Below, piece after piece: positions 60,601-64,000 of a stretch of DNA of 64,000 nucleotides (position 1 is the stretch's first letter; each line of letters starts with the position of its first letter). The DNA is taken from assembly GCA_030655075.1 (NCBI GenBank), contig JAURWE010000126.1, forward strand, positions 1-64,000, written 5' to 3'. The stretch is from Pararhizobium sp. Lineage in GTDB: Bacteria; Pseudomonadota; Alphaproteobacteria; Rhizobiales; Rhizobiaceae. Under the pieces are notes generated by a model. It did no database searches. It saw only the letters and a list, made by a program, of their open reading frames with translations, and was not told the origin of the DNA. The translations under genes were made by a program, and so were the position numbers.

Positions 60601-61053
60601 ATGATGCACCGTCAACACGAGCACACTTTCGTTTGCACTGAGTGCGAAATACGCACAGCGGAGCAAAGGCCCCCGCCTCAAATCGAATGGTTTGCTTACA
60701 TGCTTTTTGATCGCTGCGTAAAGCCTGCGCCAACGCTCCGGAGCAGGAAACATTGACAGATCTTCGACCAACAGAGGGACAGGTACATAAGCACCAGCAA
60801 ACTGCCAAAGCATACCGTCGCGCTCAACAAAACACGCCCGCAATGAGTCATTAGTCTCAATAACGCTGTTAACAGCCGCTAAAAGCCTATCTTCCTCGAG
60901 AACGCCATTGATGTGAACGGCAATAGGTGAATTGTAGACAGCCTCGTCGGGAGCGCGCTGCTCTTTAAGCCAAATAGATTCCTGCAAGTGTGAAACGCGA
61001 AAACTTTCTTCCTTGGCAGCCGACCGTAGATTACTGGGTCCAGACTTGAACAT
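51634..61053 (-). CDS. NRPS-9: C-A(beta-Ala-like)-T-Cy-A(Cys)-T-Cy-Ox-T, bithiazole-type synthetase
   Basis: A 3139-residue synthetase. Order: C (HHIVSDG, 150-156), A1 (TSGSTGQPKG, ~618), T1 (GGHSLMAI, ~998), heterocyclization Cy1 (DMLFIDLFS, ~1191), A2 (TSGTTGTPKG, ~1664), T2 (GGDSLVAT, ~2054), Cy2 (DIIIADAWS, ~2251), a nitroreductase-like oxidase domain (~2520-2860, with RRSYRAFWG and FPYPSAGSCYAV) and T3 (GGTSIDAL, ~3074). Both Cy domains have the DxxxxDxxS motif. A1 code VDITHSIADK has the Val-Asp start of beta-alanine codes (VDWVISLADK); A2 code DLFNMSLIWK is close to cysteine (DLYNLSLIWK). The second cyclization module has no A domain, so T3 must be loaded with Cys in trans or by A2. 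In bleomycin one Cys A domain likewise serves both modules. The product should be a beta-Ala-bithiazole or thiazolinyl-thiazole unit. Confidence 0.94.
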   Translation of the reverse strand: MFKSGPSNLRSAAKEESFRVSHLQESIWLKEQRAPDEAVYNSPIAVHINGVLEEDRLLAAVNSVIETNDSLRACFVERDGMLWQFAGAYVPVPLLVEDLSMFPAPERWRRLYAAIKKHVSKPFDLRRGPLLRCAYFALSANESVLVLTVHHIVSDGWSQGVLVSELVSRYLGSAAQASSKLQFFEYAHARRIELEANPSVFEASRTYWHRFIEGQHCAALPCDRSRAMVESGGGRKQFFALAQHSSLELRALCSSAGVSPFTVFLAVLGLLLKQGEAGSGSWCLPVTVGYRDDARWFDVIGCFVDHVLVKPHADPSLPFLSYLQQVSSAWQDAFAHRDYPFDQLRMEAAKKGQLLDASVVFVYQNGAAVSRIDSVEFTPLTLPEAPAKFDLTVMVAEQSNAFSLSLEYDSTLYDEATVKSLGTRFIHLCEQLISAPGQPVDSVMCNAGLLSQSSVIEGERRQWPQQTVAQLFESTARRCVDEDAIRSGSTVVSFGQLQERVEGVAAKLRSLKAHSLRVGVHLDRSIDLVVSLLAILSEGHCYVPLPPSSPDARLELQIADCAPALIITDAQGLERLRTLSSDCAAFDIHLAGEPRAVPTAQRQARAAPAYLIYTSGSTGQPKGAYGLVESVLNRLHWQWSNYPYEPGDRVVLRSPPMFVDSIIEMLAPILGGACAVVAPDDAVRDPRQFWALLVRERITHLTVVPTYLESLLDTHEPGLQPVLKRVHCSGESLSRSVSQAFRDVFPSVPLLNIYGSTEVTADATCHLVDEAEPLIGRPIANTALAIIDARGNVVPRGVAGEIVIWGVPVGGGYHNAPELTADRYWPALQDGRMFRTGDLGRVDESGVCHYLGRSDMQVKVRGMRTSLLEIEEAIGTCPGVRDIAVIVDEQDGRRLTAFYSAHAKLSKSQLLEHARSLLPAHAIPGRWVLVSAIARTDSGKLLRDGKALHALALPVEDKTLGHASLTVLEREVLGVWIQVLGDTAVSIDDHFEQVGGHSLMAIRLVDTLNLHFGCSVRLADFFAAPTVRGTVLQISKQVESGRIVTRTPLSADVQSRHEPFPLLLMQQAYRIGHDVNDKAQMSTICAFSMDYDTLSLPAFTQALNRAIRRHDMLRAVLVGEDAQRILAEVPHYSIETWDLSRLAGQALATELEHRRDSFSRLRFEPGRWPSFRVAAGWLGGNRYRLFFAFDMLFIDLFSARLLMRELELIYRQEDVVLPQVAISFRDYVLATQSARQGAEFDRAKAYWLARIDQLGKTPQLPIARNRPADEGLLRFKRRGMRMSRDQWQALQVKAAAAGVSVTSVLLGAYASTLETWSGNEAFSLILTLFDRQLLHADIDKLVGDFTSSLVFNCEPTGDEVAADTFIRMQLQLREVLENRTFCGVQVQRELTRRNGGERIAMPVVFTSALGLPEADAHQSSLLSGRLIDSVTQTSNVWIDCQIEEADGGLVVNWDAIDDMFQPAVVEAMFAHYQCLLTALATRDDSWTVSLRTTSMPACDCRLEDNPIANGTLPEQVLKTARTHPDQVALIAAGRELTYAQLLDLALRLLGGLEARGIHPGERVGLLLDKGWEAVVAMLAVSLGGCAYVPIDPTWPPARRDAVMSAAKLAVLLVHSHSDVDDATCCPALVLDDSAFAHAPCVQPVGARPDDVAYIMFTSGTTGTPKGVVIEHGAVVNTIDSINQLFDLTARDRILCVSSLCFDLSVFDIWGPLFTGGACVMLTSEETARPWRWPEIIRKHHVSVWNSVPALMELMVDASAGRAEALASLRLAMLSGDWLPLTVYERLKQVAPGAKLISLGGATEASIWSIYFPVESIDPDWISIPYGRALPGQRMYVLDDLLQPCPVWATGEIYIGGAGLARGYWESPQKTAAQFIDHPRTGERLYRTGDMGCYLPDGDIRFIGRRDGQIKLNGLRIELGEVESVLQAHPLVKNAVSTVTGGRQLNAHVVLAPGSDEMSGAQIRRLLLDHVKAHLPGYMVPTALQILAALPMGANGKVDRAALRDEVVCEAGTLRDRGSSDVIVEPVVAELWQVMLGVMHPQKQDNFFTNGGDSLVATRFVAKLNSIFSLDLTARAIYDYPNLQALAEYVESCRDARGGTVAPLPMAVAADSAQQFLPFPLTDIQRSYHVGRRDDMTLGAVAAHSYIEIDYRGLDLDRFEGAVNSIVERHGMLRCVFRDGGEQRVLERVPRYVIAVDDVRSQPAEQQTQQLAATRRRLSLAAYDPTQWPLFSIAASRHADNVVRVHISLDIIIADAWSTNLIARDLLAFYREDAGSLPALNFAFRDYVNYMATFRHSPHYSRMRNYWQERLETLPSPPALPINHAADESTAARFTRYTQVIDQERWTRLKMRSLECGATPSSMLLTVFGRVLRLASANASFVINVTHFNRPPIHPDINDIVGDFASTFLLEYRCNDSEPLNKAIGALCRQILSDLDNSQYSGVQVLQDLSRHRGRVALAPVVFTSALVLPVNSGASLALDDVQGEVVHALTQTPQVWLDHQVYQEHGNLLLAWDIRDDVFDAQLIQALFALYVAALERLGDDPNAWGAPQLEAPAQLLSACSDHLARVRAVQDPVDAVVAHLDAHPHVIEAWKQTADRGIAPAAAVRLAVPVLERWARSSADALASSLSWFDRLEHMRQRMVGAKDVNGDWLVPDPDASSRSAILARRSYRAFWGAALEPVFLEHWFEAAHMPCGTPLHTRPIDLADVLAWIGSLAALDIPSMPLPKFPYPSAGSCYAVHAYLGVPDGYGLSAGWYRLDPVARSLKDCGKDVIGRSIPNDGVYLVLAADIERIATHYADKAMAFAELEAGTMSAVIDQAARERGLCMREGALDVLPAVPGMTPLAAFELCAGRDSQPRPQLPSLAVRACVYRRQGADLQVFAYEAGSRFTEQQLCGPHPLLDGFVHSGTELLIELYVDCPSDDAAVKRAARLAIGAFSQRLMTHAPQRNLGMCMLGFNPNGLAALQGSRVRCAVLAGPLDVRQQSIMQGDLRGERELASMLLSEYAAARVGCAPVSVVIDTAEPRAVEALNDGLSVPEPDEPADLVEAAVRAIWCDVLRVSQVSGESNFFRIGGTSIDALGILGRLYDLYFIELRLHDVLAEPTVNGMTRLVRSNSRWVGTIKEVHAMLMASTDSTVPFV

Positions 61054-61216
61054 ATCAATTCCATTACAGTCGTTTCAACACGGGCTTGCAGGAACACTAC
61101 CCAACACAGGCACAGGGGGCCGCGCAGATATCCAGCAATCTTTTAACACCCATCACTCACCCAGCGACACCCCCGCCCCCTCAACGGGAGAGAAGACGAT
61201 ATCGCTGACATGAAAA
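61054..61216. promoter_or_regulatory. Spacer between VOC gene and NRPS-9
   Basis: 163 bases between the stop of the VOC gene and the ATG of NRPS-9. A weak ribosome site (TGGA) precedes NRPS-9. Nothing else recognisable; NRPS-9 could be read through from the VOC gene or have its own promoter here. Confidence 0.3.
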
Positions 61217-61597
61217 TCAGTCGTGGTCATGGTGCTCGTCTTCTAAAGATTGGCCGAACTTTAGGAGATTGCCATCCAGATCCAAAACGTACAATTCCAG
61301 GGTTCCCCAGCCAGTGTGCACAACGTCCCGTATTTCTGGTAACGCCGCTTTCAAATTAGCGTGAACCTCGCGTATGTCCTCTACTCGAATATAGCAAGAC
61401 GTACTCTCCGCAATGCGTTTGTCATCGCACTTCCAAAAGTGCAGTTCTATCTCGCCCCACGCCGCCATTCCATAAGAAAACTCGTCAACTTGATGCGCTT
61501 TGAATCCCAAAGATCTGTAAAAATCCAGCGTACGCCCAATATCTGTCGACGCCAGGATAGGGATAGCCTTGGGCAAACGCTCTTTGTGATCAGTCAT
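61217..61597 (-). CDS. VOC/glyoxalase-fold protein resembling bleomycin-binding resistance proteins
   Basis: A 126-residue vicinal-oxygen-chelate fold protein, the same length as Tn5 Ble. The ATG at 61597 has GGAG 6 nt upstream; a longer frame to 61618 lacks a site. The repeat unit features IPILASTDIGRTLDFYRSLGF and LDLDGNLLKF match Ble-type proteins, and the middle ELHFW plus STSCYIRVEDI parallel the ELxFF and SCCLRxDDL of Tn5 Ble as I remember it. Such proteins sequester bleomycin-type drugs as dimers. The C terminus is unusually rich in His, Glu and Asp (EDEHHDHD). Placed directly upstream of the bithiazole synthetase, a self-resistance role is attractive. A glyoxalase or dioxygenase role cannot be excluded from sequence. 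Confidence 0.85.
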   Translation of the reverse strand: MTDHKERLPKAIPILASTDIGRTLDFYRSLGFKAHQVDEFSYGMAAWGEIELHFWKCDDKRIAESTSCYIRVEDIREVHANLKAALPEIRDVVHTGWGTLELYVLDLDGNLLKFGQSLEDEHHDHD

Positions 61598-61783
61598 AAC
61601 TTTCTCCACAGTAACCATCTACCAAACCCGCTACCAACTATCAATCGGATTTGATTCAATTGATGAGGCAATACCATATACCGGCTATACACCTTAGACA
61701 ATGCAGGCCCCACACGGAAGCACACAGATGAATGCGATATTCTAAAGGGATCGTTAGAACCGGGGGGGCAGGCCTGCCACTTA

Positions 61784-61894
61784 TTAGCCATTAGCGAAAG
61801 TAGCATTCCGCATGAAGCCAAAAGTCTTGGAGGCAGTGCCGAACCGAGCGTCGGAGGCGCCTAGGATGGGGACGACTTTCACTTTTTCTGTCAT
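61784..61894 (-). CDS. 36-residue small ORF with strong ribosome-binding site
   Basis: Minus-strand ORF encoding a 36-residue peptide beginning MTEKVKVVPILGASD and ending MRNATFANG. AAGGA lies 6 nt before ATG, as good as for any gene here. It does not match a family I know. Its first ~27 residues loosely echo the VOC protein start (MTDHKERLPKAIPILASTD), so it may be a decayed copy of that gene, a leader peptide for the VOC gene 187 nt downstream, or a genuine small protein or peptide precursor. Confidence 0.4.
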   Translation of the reverse strand: MTEKVKVVPILGASDARFGTASKTFGFMRNATFANG

Positions 61895-62244
61895 ATACGA
61901 TCCTTGTACGGTGTAGGCAGAAACGCAATAGTACCTGCCCTCCGTGAAAAATCAACATACGAATTCAAATTGGACTATTGACACGCCGTGTGATTCGCAA
62001 AGCTGCTGGACGACTGCAACTCGCTCTCAAATACACCAACGCCGGCCAGACACGAGGCTTAACTTTCCTGACAGCACGAATAAGGGAAGGCGGAATGCCC
62101 CGCCAGCAGAAATAACACTCGTCAGACCCCGAACCCACTACAAGAACTTACCACGACGGCATAACGACATCACGGACCTCGAACAAAAAATATTGACACA
62201 GCAGCCAATACCATGCCTTGACAAGACTTGAATTACCTGATGCG
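61895..62244. other. Non-coding gap upstream of the small ORF
   Basis: About 350 bases between the acyltransferase stop and the small ORF with no supported gene on either strand. It is less GC-rich than the synthetase genes. A promoter for the small ORF, VOC gene and perhaps NRPS-9 is expected, but I could not single out -35/-10 elements with confidence. No hairpin with a T-tract was recognised after the acyltransferase. Confidence 0.4.
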
Positions 62245-63270
62245 TCAATCAGGAGTGCCGCACAGGTGATTCCGGGCAAAAAAAGCTTGCCGGCCGACAG
62301 TCATCAAAGCGGCCCGCTTGTGCGGAAAGTCGAAATATTTATTCAGTACAAATTCATGACGCCTAAGCAGCGAAATAACCTTCGAATTATCCGCGCGCGG
62401 CTCGACAACAATACGATCTGTTCTTATATCATCGAGAAACAAATAATGAACAATCGAAGACATCAAGCAATCGGTTCTTCGGCGCCCCAAGAACTGTTTC
62501 TCTCCTACCAAGACATGAAAACCACGATCATAGTCTTGCGCCTCACAAAAGGGAGCTATTCGATCCTCTTTTGCCCAATAAGCTTCAATGTATGCAAAAG
62601 GTTCGCCTGAAAAGCAGGCAACCATTGAATATATATGAGGATCACTCTCAATCCGACTCAGATACTCAAAATGATCATCAAGAGTTCCACCCTCCTGCCA
62701 GTATGGCAACACTCGCGGATCATTCTGCCATTTATTAAACATCACGAGATCACTTTCAATTTCCAGACGTCGAAATGTTAAAATATCCTGCAATGCCGGA
62801 TCGAAGCGACGATAGCACTCTCCACGGGGCTTCGGGAGCCTGACAGGAGCGCCCCCCTTATCTCTCTCCACATCTATAGCAGGCTGGAGTATTCGCCTGG
62901 GCGACAACCATGGACTGGCGACTTGTAAAAAATCAGCACTTGAGAACACATAACGCTGCCACCCCTCACCGAGCGCAACACATTCCGACACCGCGACAGA
63001 AAGATCAACTGGAAGAGAATCAACTTCAACGAAAAAAAATTTCGCCTCAGGCCGAATTATAATTAAGGCATAGAATAAAGACCACAACGCCTCATCTCGT
63101 AACGACAACTCGACTGTTTTAACTGAAGCTCCACACACCTCATCTACCGTATTTATCCTGGCGATCAGCATAGGGCTCTCACCATACGACAGCTCAACTA
63201 CTTCCTCCTCCATTTTTATAATCAGCTGGTTCCCATTTCGTAGCGGAACAGTAAATAATTTCGCATCCAT
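62245..63270 (-). CDS. Hydroxamate siderophore N-acyltransferase (IucB/AlcB/MbtK-like GNAT)
   Basis: A 341-residue GNAT of the siderophore acyltransferase group (PF13523). The C-terminal half carries family hallmarks: FNKWQNDPRVLPYW, EAYWAKEDRI, YDRGFHVLVGE, HYLFLDDIRTDRIV, EPRADNSKVI and FDFPHKRA. The N-terminal ~130 residues are a less conserved region common in this group. It transfers an acyl group (acetyl, formyl-like or longer) from CoA to an N-hydroxylated amine; with the PvdA-like enzyme at 9838 it would make N5-acyl-N5-hydroxyornithine. GAGG precedes the ATG by 4 nt. It is transcribed toward the cluster. Bleomycin self-resistance also uses an N-acetyltransferase (BlmB), but the motifs here are clearly those of the siderophore group. 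Confidence 0.92.
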   Translation of the reverse strand: MDAKLFTVPLRNGNQLIIKMEEEVVELSYGESPMLIARINTVDEVCGASVKTVELSLRDEALWSLFYALIIIRPEAKFFFVEVDSLPVDLSVAVSECVALGEGWQRYVFSSADFLQVASPWLSPRRILQPAIDVERDKGGAPVRLPKPRGECYRRFDPALQDILTFRRLEIESDLVMFNKWQNDPRVLPYWQEGGTLDDHFEYLSRIESDPHIYSMVACFSGEPFAYIEAYWAKEDRIAPFCEAQDYDRGFHVLVGEKQFLGRRRTDCLMSSIVHYLFLDDIRTDRIVVEPRADNSKVISLLRRHEFVLNKYFDFPHKRAALMTVGRQAFFARNHLCGTPD

Positions 63271-63382
63271 GACGCCTCACCCTCACACTTACCAGATAGA
63301 TAAAAACTTTGTTTAGACTAACTAACTAGGCAACATCATTACATAACACGAAAATGAAGGCCAGCCCCGGCAAGCGACCAGT

Positions 63383-63571
63383 TCAAAAGTCATCTATCAC
63401 GATCTGCATGCAGTATGGGCTAGCACGCTCGGTTCGGCGCGACGGATCAACCTGTCGACTCAGTTCGTCAGATACAACTCCCAAGATATGCGCGAGGCCG
63501 TTGCAGCCAGAGAGGGTATAGTCCTTGGCACGAGGTTTGGCGTGTCTGACCGCGGTATCGGTGAGAGCCAT
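63383..63571 (-). pseudogene. Truncated tyrosine-recombinase (P4-type integrase) N-terminus
   Basis: A 62-codon ORF with a good ribosome site (GGAG) starting MALTDTAVRHAKPRAKDYTL, the typical N-terminal Arm-DNA-binding domain (DUF4102) of P4-like integrases. After about 27 residues homology is lost and the frame ends with no catalytic domain in the window. This is an integrase remnant and marks a likely past mobile-element junction at the right border of the cluster. Confidence 0.7.
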
Positions 63572-64000
63572 CGTACAATCTCCGTCTCGTTTGAATAGAG
63601 GAGATTTTTACGGTTTCCAGCGAAGCGAGCCCCACGAAAAAGTGATCTACCAAGCGCCGGATTAATTGACTAGATAATGTACTAAAAAACCGTGGTGGCT
63701 AGTAGTTTAAAGAAGAACTTACTGGAACGAAAAAAGAAGCATAAGCCTCTTTTTTGGTTTTCTACATACTTCAATGGAAGTCTGTGGAAAAATAATTGGC
63801 GCGGGAAACGAGACATCTACCAGCCATCTAAGCAATTGAATTTATTGATATTTCCACTGCCTAAACGCTTTCGATGGACTCGATTCTGGACGATTTCCTC
63901 AGGCACCGCAAACCTGTGATCGGCACGTTCGAGCATGGATACCTTCATCAGTGTGGTTGCCCCAGCAAATTGAGGAACAACTTGTGGTCCAGTGGTGGCG
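63572..64000. other. AT-richer right flank without a recognised gene
   Basis: About 430 bases of clearly lower GC content than the cluster. AAAAAAGA (63730-63737) and TCTTTTTT (63748-63755) form an AT-rich inverted repeat around a GC-containing loop and could act as a terminator. An ATG at 63874 (+) opens a frame running to the window edge (starts MDSILDDFLRHRK), without a clear ribosome site; on the minus strand a frame enters from the right edge and ends near 63825. Neither was recognised. No tRNA or att core was found by eye. Confidence 0.35.

Noticed and set aside
11626..61053. Stand-alone epimerization domains
   Set aside because: Every HHxxxDG-type domain seen is followed by A, T or the protein end in a condensation context; none sits after a carrier as a typical E domain with a further C or TE.
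1..64000. CRISPR arrays, tRNA or rRNA genes, complete insertion sequences
   Set aside because: No regularly spaced repeats, cloverleaf-like segments or intact transposases were seen; recurring similarity is explained by repeated NRPS domains.
63874..64000. Partial plus-strand gene at the right edge
   Set aside because: The frame is open to the edge but short, without a ribosome site or recognisable motif, so it is only mentioned.

Overview
The window looks like part of a large nonribosomal peptide / polyketide gene cluster from a GC-rich gammaproteobacterium, most probably a Pseudomonas. The basis is a pyoverdine-type trio (ornithine N5-hydroxylase, PvdE-like exporter, penicillin-acylase/PvdQ-type acylase), an IucB-type N-acyltransferase, SyrP-like TauD hydroxylases and an MbtH-like protein. 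Neither end of the cluster is certain: one synthetase runs off the left edge, and the right end (about 63.3-64 kb) becomes AT-richer and holds a truncated integrase.

Layout. 1-5046 (-): NRPS-1 (TubC-C-A-T-C-A..., cut by the window edge). 5.6-11.1 kb (+): acylase, ABC exporter and ornithine hydroxylase, divergent from NRPS-1, then a small DUF5990-like gene (-). 11.6-18.1 kb (-): NRPS-2 (C-A-T-C-A-T). 18.3-19.1 kb (+): a lone JmjC/cupin oxygenase. 19.2-27.3 kb (-): NRPS-3 (T-C) and NRPS-4 (FAAL-ACP-C-A-T-C). 27.5-51.5 kb (-): a tightly overlapping run of FAD oxidoreductase, NRPS-5 (dead C-A-T), TauD, NRPS-6 (TubC-C), PKS (KS-MT-KR-ACP, no AT), NRPS-7 (TubC-C-A-T), NRPS-8 (A-T-C-A-T), TauD, AspH-type hydroxylase, type II thioesterase, methyltransferase and MbtH. 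51.6-61.1 kb (-): NRPS-9 (C-A-T-Cy-A-T-Cy-Ox-T). 61.2-63.3 kb (-): a bleomycin-resistance-like VOC protein, a 36-residue small ORF and a hydroxamate N-acyltransferase.

How it may work together. Specificity codes read by eye give Ser (NRPS-4), Asn and His (NRPS-8), an Ala-like code (NRPS-7), a beta-Ala-like code and Cys (NRPS-9), Thr (NRPS-2, second) and a Gly-like code (NRPS-1). Arranged functionally, acyl ligase-ACP-Ser / T-C without its own A / Asn-His / Ala / C-methylating PKS / ... / beta-Ala-Cys-(Cys) with two cyclization domains and one oxidase closely parallels the bleomycin aglycone assembly line. A VOC protein resembling Tn5 Ble sits upstream of the bithiazole-type synthetase. No sugar genes are visible. 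Instead there is machinery for N5-acyl-N5-hydroxyornithine (a siderophore ligand), a fatty-acyl start and a periplasmic-type acylase, suggesting a lipid-primed precursor that is exported and deacylated. My reading is a bleomycin-like metal-binding core joined to a siderophore-like part. The domain content is seen in the sequence; residue assignments and assembly order are inference.
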